Position numbers and translations under genes: made by a program. 54,749 nucleotides of DNA from Lachnospiraceae bacterium. GTDB taxonomy: Bacteria; Bacillota; Clostridia; Lachnospirales; Lachnospiraceae. Numbering within the stretch: position 1 is the first letter of the stretch; every line of letters begins with the position of its first letter. Of the stretch, positions 15,205 to 22,606 are shown one piece after another. The stretch is from the NCBI GenBank assembly GCA_028724245.1, contig JAQYDI010000070.1, positions 1 to 54,749 on the forward strand. Reading direction: 5' to 3'. Under the pieces are notes generated by a model. That model saw nothing but the letters and a program-made list of their open reading frames with translations. It made no database searches and was not told where the DNA came from.

Positions 15205-16410
15205 ATGAGGATAAACACAAGATTCACAGTGGCAGTCCATGTGATGGCGCTGACTGCTTTTCTTCAGAATAAAGGAGTACCGGCTGCATCAGAACTGCTG
15301 GCAAAAAGCGTTGGCACCAATCCGGTTGTGATCCGTCAGATGATGTCCATGCTGAAAAAAGCAGGATTGATCGAGACCAGAAATGGTGTTCCGGGCATTG
15401 AGGTGATCAGGCCGCAGGAGGAGATCACCCTGCTGGATATTTATAAGGCAGTTCAGAAGGATGCTGACGCCCCGCTGTTTGATTTCCATCCGAATCCCAA
15501 TCCGGCATGTTTTGTGGGCGCCAATATTGCAGATGCAATGGAAAAGCCCCTGCAGGATGCACAGAAGGCGATGGAATCATCTCTGGCGCAGTATTCTTTG
15601 AAAGATGTTACAAGTTTTATTGGCAAAAAAACCAAGGAGGAAAAAATTATGTTGAACAAAGTGGAATTGTATTATTTCAGTCCTACAGGCGGAACAGAGA
15701 AGGTAGGAAAAGCATTTGCGGATGCACTCGCAAAAGAAACAAAGCAGATCGATCTGGGCAGCAAAGCTGTGCTGTCAGAAAAGCCGGACAGCGAAGTAGT
15801 CGTAGCAGCAGCACCGGTGTTTGGCGGGCGGATTCCTTCTTTTGTTTCAGAAAAGCTGCGTCATCTTGACGGAGCAGGGAAAAAAGCTGTTACATTGGTG
15901 GTTTACGGTAACAGAGCTTATGAAGATGCGCTGCTTGAATTAAACGATGTGCTGATCGAACGGGGCTTTGAAGTGATTGCTTCCGGGGCGTTTGTGGCAC
16001 AGCACTCAATGGCTCCCGAAGTAGGAGCAGGAAGACCGGATGAAAAGGATAAAGAGGAAATCGCGGGCTTTGCAGGAATGGTTCTGGATAAACTGGAAAA
16101 AAATCCGGAGGGTGAGGTTCATGTACCGGGGAACCGCCCGTATAAACAGTGGGCAGGTATGCCTGCTGCACCGATTTCTCTGCCGTCCTGCACCCTGTGC
16201 GGAAAATGTGCTGCTTCCTGTCCGACAGATGCCATTCAACTGGGTGATGACAAGGTTCAGACGGATGTGGAAAAATGTATGCTCTGTATGGGCTGTACTC
16301 ATGTCTGTCCGGAACAGGCCCGTATCCTGCCGCCGCCTTTGCAGGAAAAGCTGGGACAGATGCTGGGTGCCCTGAAAGCAGTGCACAGCAAAAATGAATG
16401 GTTTCTGTAG
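15205..16410 (+). CDS. Rrf2 regulator fused in frame to EFR1 flavodoxin-ferredoxin
   Basis: Residues 1-148 form an Rrf2-type winged-helix repressor (MRINTRFTVAVHVMAL at the start, recognition helix near NPVVIRQMMSMLKKAG). Only one Cys (in NPACFVG) is present, so it resembles the cluster-free YwnA branch. Residues 149-401 form an EFR1 protein: flavodoxin-like FMN domain (YYFSPTGGTEKVGKAF) and two [4Fe-4S] motifs (CTLCGKCAASCP and CMLCMGCTHVCP). The two halves are normally separate genes. A full ribosome binding site (AAGGAGG, 15634-15640) and an in-frame ATG (15649) sit exactly at the junction, so a free EFR1 protein can still be made. Either the Rrf2 stop was lost or an indel in the nearby A-run joined the frames. 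Confidence 0.85.
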   Translation: MRINTRFTVAVHVMALTAFLQNKGVPAASELLAKSVGTNPVVIRQMMSMLKKAGLIETRNGVPGIEVIRPQEEITLLDIYKAVQKDADAPLFDFHPNPNPACFVGANIADAMEKPLQDAQKAMESSLAQYSLKDVTSFIGKKTKEEKIMLNKVELYYFSPTGGTEKVGKAFADALAKETKQIDLGSKAVLSEKPDSEVVVAAAPVFGGRIPSFVSEKLRHLDGAGKKAVTLVVYGNRAYEDALLELNDVLIERGFEVIASGAFVAQHSMAPEVGAGRPDEKDKEEIAGFAGMVLDKLEKNPEGEVHVPGNRPYKQWAGMPAAPISLPSCTLCGKCAASCPTDAIQLGDDKVQTDVEKCMLCMGCTHVCPEQARILPPPLQEKLGQMLGALKAVHSKNEWFL

Positions 16411-16421
16411 AGAAGAAAGGT

Positions 16422-17087
16422 ATGAATATCATTAAGCCGGAAAAACCGGATAAAGCAGATCATCCGAAGGTATCCAATTATGAGCTGATGCGGGATCTGA
16501 TGGAAAAGGAATTTCTGAAATACGATCAGCAGAAAATGATCGAGAAATTCCACCTTAAGAATAACGAACAATATCTCTACCTGAATTTTGTGGGAAGAGA
16601 ATGCAGAATTGGGCGGTCTGACGGAAAAGTAGAATATCAGGACGTAGAATATCAGGAAAGTGAAACAAAGGTATGGGTCCATGCAGATTACAATATCAGC
16701 ATGACGATCTTTGATGTCCTGTGCTGTTCGAAGGCGGACTGCCACCTGTCAGGAACATATGCGTCAATCAACAATGTAAAAAAGGGAATACCGATGGCCT
16801 CCGCAGGGGCAGGAATGTTTCAGAAAGAAAGCAGCTTTTTTGCAGGATGCAGCGAAAAACTGAAATCAGCTTGTGAAAGACTGGGCGGAATACCGCAGCA
16901 GTCTGCAGATGTTTCCTACATGATCATGCTGTTTGACTTTTTACCGGTTATTCTACAGTTTTGGGATGCAGATGAAGAATTTGACGCTGTACTGAAGATT
17001 ATGTGGGATACCAATATTCTTGATTACATGCACTTTGAAACCACCTTTTTTGCAGTCGGACATCTTTTGTCAAGATTGATGGAATAA
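16422..17087 (+). CDS. DUF3786 domain protein
   Basis: This 221-residue protein carries the DUF3786 fold seen in anaerobes: an N-terminal helix followed by NFVGRECRIGRSDGKV, an ISMTIFDVLCC segment near the centre, and a C-terminal MLFDFLPVILQFWDADEEFD stretch. Family function is unknown; members often sit near corrinoid or iron-sulfur genes. It lies 11 bp after the EFR1 gene and probably shares its transcript. ATG 16422 is preferred over the upstream ATG 16398, which overlaps the previous gene; an AG-rich tract (AGAGAAGAAAGG) precedes it. No signal peptide or membrane segment is visible. Confidence 0.82.
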   Translation: MNIIKPEKPDKADHPKVSNYELMRDLMEKEFLKYDQQKMIEKFHLKNNEQYLYLNFVGRECRIGRSDGKVEYQDVEYQESETKVWVHADYNISMTIFDVLCCSKADCHLSGTYASINNVKKGIPMASAGAGMFQKESSFFAGCSEKLKSACERLGGIPQQSADVSYMIMLFDFLPVILQFWDADEEFDAVLKIMWDTNILDYMHFETTFFAVGHLLSRLME

Positions 17088-17114
17088 ATCAGGGGGGGAT
17101 TCCCCCTGATTTTA
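17087..17114. terminator. bidirectional terminator between convergent genes
   Basis: AATCAGGGGG (17087-17096) pairs with CCCCCTGATT (17102-17111), followed by a T-rich tail. It serves the DUF3786 gene and lies just past the end of the convergent cupin gene. Confidence 0.8.
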
Positions 17115-17128
17115 TTTACGTGAAAGAA

Positions 17129-17473
17129 TCAGTCTGACACCGCCGGAGCTTTCGGCACTACCGTAAAAAGAACCAGATCTTCATCACCGTCATTGATAAT
17201 GGTATGTTCCTGACCGCTTTTACAGTAATGACAGGTTCCCGGTGTCAGCATTTCTTCTTCACCGTCACAGATTGCACGGCCGTGTCCGCTGAGTATGTAA
17301 TTGATGTCCGAACTTCCTTCCTGTTTGTGTGTTCCGATCGAACCGCCGGCGTGAATACGGCAGCAGATCATGCGATTATTCTCATCTGCATACATTCGTG
17401 CATTCATGGTTCCGGTTCCGTTGTTCATTCCCGGAGCAGTGATTTCCTTCATCTGATTAAAGTCTATTAACAT
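17129..17473 (-). CDS. small cupin-domain protein
   Basis: This 114-residue single-domain cupin shows the two cupin motifs: an N-terminal one around GGSIGTHKQEGSSDINYILSG and a second one around GTCHYCKSGQEHTIIN. Histidines and glutamate in these motifs would bind a metal. Such small cupins act as sugar or small-molecule binding or isomerising enzymes; the substrate is not predictable. The start is the ATG whose complement lies at 17471-17473, since AAAGGAG precedes it at correct spacing. The longer upstream frame lacks a ribosome binding site. Confidence 0.85.
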   Translation of the reverse strand: MLIDFNQMKEITAPGMNNGTGTMNARMYADENNRMICCRIHAGGSIGTHKQEGSSDINYILSGHGRAICDGEEEMLTPGTCHYCKSGQEHTIINDGDEDLVLFTVVPKAPAVSD

Positions 17474-17781
17474 GTTTTTACTCCTTTTTGCTGTTATGTT
17501 GTTTTGTGTTATTTGCTGCATAATACAATTTAACATCAATACGATTCAAATTCAATCCATTTCTCTTTCAGGTATATGCTTACAGGCATTCGCCGCATTT
17601 TTTGTACAAATCGGTCTGGCTCTGAACAGTTACATTTTCTGTAAGAAATGCGTATCAGGCTTCTTTGGGAACGCATAAAATATAGTATCATGCAGGTAAT
17701 AAATGAGTGGCCTTCTCAGGAAACACGGAAAATTCACCTTCATGAGGCAAAAAAGATGGATATATACAGGGAGAAATTGTT
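17474..17781. other. intergenic stretch with repeat arm
   Basis: No gene is supported here. It contains one exact copy of the 18-bp repeat arm CTGGCTCTGAACAGTTAC (17616-17633), without a matching left arm, and an AT-rich stretch (17660-17700) that could hold the promoter of the holin gene. Confidence 0.5.
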
Positions 17782-18042
17782 ATGAATATTGATTTTCTGT
17801 CAGAATATGCAGCACCTGTTATCGTTGGCATTTGTCTGTGTATCGGATATATTTTGAAAAATCTGGTGCCTGCAGAAAAGGTAAACCGCTATATTCCGCT
17901 GATCATGGGGATTCTGGGGGTTGTGCTGAATGTGTGGATCAACAGGGCATTTACACCGGAAATTCTTCTGATGGGGCTTTTCTCAGGGCTGGCGTCCACT
18001 GGACTGCATCAGGTTTTTAAAGGTATGCTGGCAAAGGAATAA
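17782..18042 (+). CDS. phage holin-like small membrane protein
   Basis: This 86-residue protein has two or three membrane segments (about residues 9-28, 40-56 and 60-76) and the NRYIPLIMGILGVVLNVWIN string typical of A118-type (Phage_holin_5) holins. Holins make membrane holes that release endolysin. No endolysin, capsid or other phage gene is nearby, so this is an orphan: a prophage relic or a holin recruited for export. GAGAAATTG before the ATG is a modest ribosome binding site. Confidence 0.75.
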   Translation: MNIDFLSEYAAPVIVGICLCIGYILKNLVPAEKVNRYIPLIMGILGVVLNVWINRAFTPEILLMGLFSGLASTGLHQVFKGMLAKE

Positions 18043-18052
18043 TTCTGATATG

Positions 18053-18081
18053 TTGACATTATACATCTGATGCAGTAGGAT
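18053..18081 (+). promoter_or_regulatory. sigma-A promoter
   Basis: TTGACA (18053-18058), 17-bp spacer, TAGGAT (18076-18081), about 65 bp upstream of the next start codon. Confidence 0.6.
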
Positions 18082-18147
18082 GCAGGAAAAGGAACGTATG
18101 AAAGGTGGATCGTAAAAAAATGATTTATCTGGGAAGTGAGGAAGTAT

Positions 18148-18588
18148 ATGGGAACAAAAAATAACAGCAGTCTGTTTTATACATGCAGCCTGATCGAATT
18201 CATAAGCAGGAAGATGAAACGAAAAAGACGGGAAACGGTAGACTTTCTGGGCCGGGAATGTGTGGAAAGAATTTATGATTATTCTGATGTGCTGCATTGC
18301 GAGCCAATTGACAAGGTGGCAGCAGAATATATAGAAGAGTGTAAGATCGTGCAGGGACAATTTGATAATGAAGCAGCCTGTCAATATCAGATTCCGGATT
18401 ACTGGACGATAGGAGAAGTATATGAACGATTAATCGAGGATGCTTATCCTGATGAAAAAGTGCTGCAGGGAATATGGGAAGTATATCATTCATGGATAGA
18501 TGATGAGATTTCTGATTATAATACGGATTTTTATTATCAATCGAGAGAATATATAGCCGAGTGTTATAAAACAGGTGAGATTTTGTAG
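18148..18588 (+). CDS. conserved hypothetical protein (DUF3990-associated type)
   Basis: This 146-residue soluble acidic protein starts MGTKNNSSLFYTCSLIEFI and has a central CEPIDKVAAEYIEE block and a tyrosine-rich C-terminal half (DYNTDFYYQSREYIAE). I recall close relatives in Firmicutes, often beside DUF3990/DUF3791 genes that look like toxin-antitoxin modules, but this link is from memory. No such partner is next to it here. ATG 18148 is chosen because GTGAGGAAG sits just before it; an upstream GTG at 18136 is in frame but lacks a ribosome binding site. Its own promoter lies at 18053-18081. Confidence 0.6.
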   Translation: MGTKNNSSLFYTCSLIEFISRKMKRKRRETVDFLGRECVERIYDYSDVLHCEPIDKVAAEYIEECKIVQGQFDNEAACQYQIPDYWTIGEVYERLIEDAYPDEKVLQGIWEVYHSWIDDEISDYNTDFYYQSREYIAECYKTGEIL

Positions 18589-18822
18589 AGGGAAAAAGAC
18601 TGAAAAATCAAAATATCTGAAATATCTGAAATTTTATAAAAATGATTGAAAAATGAAAGAAAGTATAGTAAAATAAGCTAAATACTCGGGAATGGGTATC
18701 TTGCCTATATGTTTTTATCGAAATGCGGTTGTTTTTACAACTCGGCCCTCGTATGAACAACAATTCAACAGGCTTATCTGACATATTTTAATTCCATGAT
18801 GCAGATTGTAATTTGAAATGAC
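18589..18822 (+). ncRNA. candidate structured RNA leader
   Basis: About 18690-18765 shows nested pairing: AUAC...GGG around 18690 faces CCC...GUAU around 18747, enclosing a GTTGT/ACAAC hairpin (around 18727-18742) and a short GGG/GCC helix. It lies in an otherwise plain AT-rich stretch just upstream of the small gene at 18823. I could not match it to a known RNA class. It may be a leader, a small RNA, or chance pairing. Confidence 0.3.
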
Positions 18823-19146
18823 GTGACGCGACATGAAGAGAGAGGGGGAATTGTTATAAGACTTTTCGAAGTGGATGTAACAACACATAACCAGAGAGAA
18901 GAATGCCTCGTTAGACTTGCCAACCTTAAGATCAAAGATGCAGAAAGGCAGGCCAATGCCGGATACTCAATAACAGAGGAAACTTTGTCAAGGCTGTACA
19001 ATATGATTGAAGACATGTTTTTTCTTGAGATGCTGAATTCTGAGCAATATCAGATTATATCCATGCACTTTGAAAAATTCAGACTGGAAATGATACAAAA
19101 GAGAGATATAAATAAGAAAAAATTTAAAGTTGGGCATCTGGAGTGA
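18823..19146 (+). CDS. small unknown protein, uncertain start
   Basis: This frame encodes up to 107 residues with a conserved-looking body (RLFEVDVTTHNQREECLVRL, then NAGYSITEETLSRLYNMIED and a charged tail). The sequence is helical and soluble; I do not recognise the family. The start is unclear. GTG 18823 lacks a good ribosome binding site, whereas a strong purine tract (AGAGAGAGGGGG, ending at 18848) lies a few bases before ATT/GTT/ATA codons. This suggests a non-canonical start near 18850, or a mutated ATG. Downstream is an alpha/beta hydrolase with its own signals. Confidence 0.5.
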   Translation: MTRHEERGGIVIRLFEVDVTTHNQREECLVRLANLKIKDAERQANAGYSITEETLSRLYNMIEDMFFLEMLNSEQYQIISMHFEKFRLEMIQKRDINKKKFKVGHLE

Positions 19147-19339
19147 CCGGTTTGGGTCACCATTTTCTGATTCTGGCTGCTTTTTCTGATTCTCTGATTC
19201 AGTTAATAGGCGATTCTATATAAAATTGACACATTTTCCTGTAAAATCTGCCTGTTGGTTTTCACTGTTTTCCTGTAGAATGATAAACAGGAACGTTAAT
19301 TCGATTGGGAATAGAATTAAAATTATGGGGGATAAAACG

Positions 19340-20239
19340 GTGAAAACAAAAAAGATATCGGTCGGTTCTTCAGAACTTGTATGTCAGATTTTTGGAGAGG
19401 GTCCCGTGAATCTTGTTGTGGAAATGGGTCTGGGTGCGGTCATGGCAGAGTGGCAGCAGCTTGCCCGGAGACTGTCGGGACGATATACGGTTCTGCTGTA
19501 TCAGCGGGCGGGCTATGGAGGCAGTTCTGTATCAACGCTGGCGCGTACGCCGGAAAATATTGCCGGTGAACTTTATACGCTTCTGCAGCAGACCGGCCAT
19601 GCAGAAAAAATAACGCTTCTTGCCCATTCTCAGGGCGGATTGTATGCATGGGAATTCACCCGGATGTATCCGGAACTGGTTAAAAAACTGGTGCTTCTGG
19701 ATCCGCTTTCTCCGGAAGATCATCGTTTTCAGCTGGAACTGACCGGGGAAGAATTCCGAAAAAGCGGTGCGGATAAAACCGGAGGAATCAGGATGAACCT
19801 GCGTCTTACCAGATTGCATCTGGGCTGGCTGGTCCGCAAAATCATGCGGACAGCGCCGCCGTTTTACTATTATGATGGTTTTTCCAGAAAAGAAACCGGA
19901 GAAATTCTTTCTGCAGTCAGCAAACCGCAGACTTATCGGACTGCATTGGAAGAGTATGAAGAGGCGCATGATCTGGATCAGCTGTCCGGTTATCTGGACA
20001 GAGAAACATTTCCGCAGATTCCGGTGGTGTTGATCACGCACAATTCGGAGATTGCCTGCTGGGAAATCCAGGAATTCGGCGGTGCCACAAAAGTGCAGGC
20101 GGAAAAGATAGAGACACTCTGGCAGAAACTGATGCAGTCCTATCTGACCTGTGCTTCCAACGGTACACTGGTTCAGGCAAAATGCAGCAGCCATTATATT
20201 CATCTGACCGAGCCTGAACTGGTCTGTGCGCAGCTTTAA
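19340..20239 (+). CDS. alpha/beta hydrolase
   Basis: This roughly 300-residue enzyme has the alpha/beta-hydrolase fold: oxyanion region VEMGLGAVMAEWQ, a RAGYGGS loop, nucleophile Ser in AHSQGG, and a C-terminal histidine in SSHYIHLTEPELV that completes the triad with an upstream acid, perhaps LLDPLSP. It lacks a signal peptide and is probably cytosolic. The substrate is unknown; esterase or lipase-like activity is the usual expectation. GTG 19340 is preferred since GGGGGAT precedes it by six bases. ATG 19325 and the long upstream frame have no ribosome binding site. Confidence 0.85.
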   Translation: MKTKKISVGSSELVCQIFGEGPVNLVVEMGLGAVMAEWQQLARRLSGRYTVLLYQRAGYGGSSVSTLARTPENIAGELYTLLQQTGHAEKITLLAHSQGGLYAWEFTRMYPELVKKLVLLDPLSPEDHRFQLELTGEEFRKSGADKTGGIRMNLRLTRLHLGWLVRKIMRTAPPFYYYDGFSRKETGEILSAVSKPQTYRTALEEYEEAHDLDQLSGYLDRETFPQIPVVLITHNSEIACWEIQEFGGATKVQAEKIETLWQKLMQSYLTCASNGTLVQAKCSSHYIHLTEPELVCAQL

Positions 20240-20330
20240 CATAATCTGTTGGTATCATATTGTATCAGGAATGAACCTTACCTGTATTTCAGGCATATGA
20301 TGCTGTAAAAGAAGAAAAAAGGTGTTTTTT

Positions 20331-20762
20331 ATGAATTGCAGCTGCAGATTGGAAAAGACGGATCATGGACCTGATCCGTATGTGATGAGTGTGGAACAGG
20401 CAGCGATGAAGAACCGGAATTTCCGCACTGCTGTATGGACAGGATGTCATTTACAGATGACGTTGATGTGTATACCACCATGCGGAGAAATCGGTCTGGA
20501 AATTCATGAAGATACGGATCAGTATATCCGGGTGGAAATGGGTCGTGGGGCGGTTCGGATGGGAAAATGTAAAAATCAGCTGAATTTTCAGCAGAATCTG
20601 TGCAGGGGAGACGGGATTTTCATAGCTGCGGGAACCTGGCACAATATTATCAATACAGGCAGAAGTAACCTGAAGGTATCTTCTGTTTATGCGCCGCCCC
20701 ATCATCCGCGTGGAACCGTGCATTTTACAAAGGAAGATGCGGCCCGGGAGGAACGTGGATAA
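20331..20762 (+). CDS. cupin-domain protein
   Basis: This 143-residue cupin has motif 1 around PPCGEIGLEIHEDTDQYIRVEMG and motif 2 around GDGIFIAAGTWHNIINTG, with His and Glu ligands for a metal. The YAPPHHPRGTVHFTKEDA tail is typical of small cupins found in many Firmicutes, often of unknown substrate. ATG 20331 follows AAAAAAGG at good spacing; the GTG nine bases earlier overlaps that tract. It is separate in sequence from the other cupin at 17129. Confidence 0.85.
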   Translation: MNCSCRLEKTDHGPDPYVMSVEQAAMKNRNFRTAVWTGCHLQMTLMCIPPCGEIGLEIHEDTDQYIRVEMGRGAVRMGKCKNQLNFQQNLCRGDGIFIAAGTWHNIINTGRSNLKVSSVYAPPHHPRGTVHFTKEDAAREERG

Positions 20763-20864
20763 AGGTGTTGTTGAAACACAAAGAAATTTTGGACAATAAC
20801 ATCGAAAAGTGAAGAATAGCAGGTGTCTATTTAAAATGGGGTAGGCAGCTGCAGATTCCTGTGA

Positions 20865-20998
20865 TACAATAATCAAAGCAGAGATAAAAACGCAACGCAC
20901 ACCGTCCGGTGTGCCAGAGCCGGTAGGTAGCCCGGCCGTCCCGCTCATCTGCGGGGTAAGTAACCTGCCCCTCCGGGTTGTCCGTTCTTTGCTCAAGC
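20865..20998 (+). promoter_or_regulatory. probable yjdF riboswitch with upstream -10
   Basis: A TGTGATACAAT element (TACAAT 20865-20870) gives an extended -10. From about 20892 to 20993 the sequence is GC-rich and strongly foldable: CACACCGTCCGGTGTG, GCCGGTAGGTAGCCCGGC, CCGCTCATCTGCGGGG and ACCTGCCCCTCCGGGT form successive or nested helices. It sits directly before a YjdF/DUF2992 gene, the usual host of the yjdF RNA motif, which is known to bind azaaromatic compounds and regulate that gene. Identification rests on this pairing and on recalled consensus features. Confidence 0.75.
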
Positions 20999-21020
20999 AT
21001 TCATAACAGGAGGGATTGCC

Positions 21021-21437
21021 ATGGGCAAAGTAATGTGCAGGCTGACGGTGTTTTTTCAGGAACCGTTCTGGGAAGGTGTTTTTGAGCGTTATGAAGACGG
21101 GAAACTGTCTGCGGCGAAGGTGACATTTGGGGCGGAACCAAAAGATTATGAGGTGTATGAATTTCTGATGAGGCATTATGATCACCTGAAATTCAGCCCG
21201 GCTGTGACAGCTGTTGTAAAGGAAGCGAAAAAGAATCCGAAACGCATGCAGAAAGAGGCGAAAAAACAGATGGAGAATACCGGAATCGGTACGAAATCCC
21301 AGCAGGCGCTGAAGCTGCAGCAGGAACAGGGGAAAACAGAACGCAGGGCAAAAAGCCGGGAGCAGAAGCTGGAAGAGGCCCGGCGGATGTTTGACCTGAA
21401 GCAGCAGAAGAAAAAGGAGAAGCACAGAGGCCATTAA
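21021..21437 (+). CDS. yjdF: YjdF family protein (DUF2992)
   Basis: This 138-residue protein has the YjdF N-terminal beta domain (VMCRLTVFFQEPFWEGVFER and AAKVTFGAEPKDYEVYEFL) and a long charged C-terminal helix (KSREQKLEEARRMFDLKQQ) rich in K, E and Q. Its biochemical function is unknown, but it is the usual gene controlled by the yjdF riboswitch, which implies a role in handling toxic heteroaromatic compounds. A CAGGAGGG ribosome binding site precedes the ATG. The riboswitch-like leader upstream strongly supports the assignment. Confidence 0.9.
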   Translation: MGKVMCRLTVFFQEPFWEGVFERYEDGKLSAAKVTFGAEPKDYEVYEFLMRHYDHLKFSPAVTAVVKEAKKNPKRMQKEAKKQMENTGIGTKSQQALKLQQEQGKTERRAKSREQKLEEARRMFDLKQQKKKEKHRGH

Positions 21438-21438
21438 T

Positions 21439-21494
21439 CTGACATTCATACGCAGCTGCCGCTGGTATATGAACTGCAGCTTGTATGCTGTCAG
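21439..21494. terminator. long inverted repeat between convergent genes
   Basis: CTGACA..CATAC.CAGCTGC (21439-21459) pairs with GCAGCT.GTATG.TGTCAG (21476-21494) in a stem of about 18 pairs with two mismatches. It overlaps the stop of the GntR gene. There is no T-run, so termination strength is uncertain. Confidence 0.5.
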
Positions 21495-22165
21495 CTGTTC
21501 ATATCACGGAAAGACTTCAGGGCAAATTCCAGAGAGGCATTCAGATGATCTTTCATCAGATCACCGGCTTTTTCGAATTCTTTATTTTTATAAGCCTCGA
21601 AAATCTTTATATGCATTCGGTGAATTTCTTTCTGGGGTTCCTGTTTTGTCTCATAAATATTGGAAAAAATCGTAAGCTGGCTGCGGAGTGTCTCTGCAGC
21701 CGTTTTTAATTTCCGGTTGCTGCAGTATTTATAAAAAATCAGATGGAAATCATCAGAGTTTTTGATCCAGAGAGCAGTAAGTTCCTCCGGCATATTTTCG
21801 CAGTCCTGCAGTTTTTCGGTAACAGAAACAGCATTCTGCAATTCCCGACAGATCGCCTCATGATCAGGATAAGCCGCAGTATACAAAATCGCCAGCCGGT
21901 CCAGATCTCCCATAAACTGATACAATTCCCGCAGATCTTCCTCTGACAGGGAGATTACATTCACACCGATATTGGAATAGTAATCCACCAGACCATCCTG
22001 AGAAAGGCGGGTCAGAGCCTCCCGGATCGGCGTAGAGCTCACTTCAAATCGCTCCTGCAGATGCTTCAGCGTCAATTTTTCCCCCAAAGGAATCCTCTGC
22101 GTCAGAATATCGGACCGCAGGATCTGGTAAATCTGCTCCGAAAGCGTAGATTTATTTAAATTCAT
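21491..22165 (-). CDS. GntR family regulator, FadR/FCD type
   Basis: This 224-residue regulator has an N-terminal GntR winged helix (QIYQILRSDILTQRIPLG and VSSTPIREALTRLSQDGL) and a C-terminal all-helical FCD ligand domain with metal/ligand-type residues (D and H in DLRELYQFMGDLD and DDFHLIFYKY, late H near HLNASL). FCD regulators sense small carboxylates or sugar acids. It is divergent from the peptide-uptake operon and very likely controls it; a 14-bp palindrome next to the operon promoter (22479-22492) is a good operator candidate. The ATG at 22163-22165 has AAGGGAGGA at seven-base spacing; the ATG six bases upstream is too close to it. Confidence 0.9.
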   Translation of the reverse strand: MNLNKSTLSEQIYQILRSDILTQRIPLGEKLTLKHLQERFEVSSTPIREALTRLSQDGLVDYYSNIGVNVISLSEEDLRELYQFMGDLDRLAILYTAAYPDHEAICRELQNAVSVTEKLQDCENMPEELTALWIKNSDDFHLIFYKYCSNRKLKTAAETLRSQLTIFSNIYETKQEPQKEIHRMHIKIFEAYKNKEFEKAGDLMKDHLNASLEFALKSFRDMNS

Positions 22166-22230
22166 AGTCATTCCTCCCTTAAACTGAATTCATTATCACA
22201 ACCAGAACAAAAAAAGTCAAGAGATTTTTT

Positions 22231-22470
22231 GTAACAGTTCAGAACTTCGCCGGGAATAAAACGTTGAGAGGCAGAATGGCTGCAATATCCTGTACGGGGG
22301 CTCGCTCCCGCTCGGAATCAAACGCAGCGGATGCTAAACTCGCAGACCTTCTTTCGAAGGCCCGCTCGCTAAGCACCGGCGTTTTCACCTGAGCGAGAGC
22401 GTGTCCCTGAGCAGGATATCACTGCAATTCCACCTCAATATATCTCCTCCCGAAGAAGCCCTGAACTGTA
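22231..22470. repeat. large palindromic intergenic repeat, copy E1
   Basis: The outer arms are GTAACAGTTCAGA (22231-22243) and CTGAACTGTA (22461-22470). Inside, arms around ATATCCTGTAC and GAGCAGGATATC enclose a core shared with E2 and E3: AAACGCAGCGGATGCTAAAC, then CTCGCAGACCTTCTT, CGAAGGCCCGCTCGC and TAAGCACCGGCGTTTT (about 22319-22386). The core can fold as AAACGC/GCGTTT closing an inner CCTTC/GAAGG hairpin. E1 is the most diverged copy and lies between the GntR gene and the peptide operon promoter. Confidence 0.8.
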
Positions 22471-22478
22471 TTATTTTG

Positions 22479-22525
22479 CATTTTGCAAAATGTTTATTGC
22501 ATATTTTTCTGATTCGTGTTACACT
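22479..22525 (+). promoter_or_regulatory. peptide-operon promoter and GntR operator candidate
   Basis: The perfect palindrome CATTTTGCAAAATG (22479-22492) sits immediately before a promoter: TTGCAT (22497-22502), 17-bp spacer, TACACT (22520-22525). Position next to the -35 and opposite the divergent GntR gene suggests regulation by that protein. Confidence 0.6.
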
Positions 22526-22606
22526 TACAGCAGCCTGAAACTTTAACAGATGAAAGCGTTTAAGTGATGAATCATCGTTTTGATGATATACGAAGGAGGT
22601 CTTTTT

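Noticed and set aside
22231..22470. Repeat E1 as part of a CRISPR array
   Set aside because: Only one unit at this locus; no regular spacers and no cas genes.
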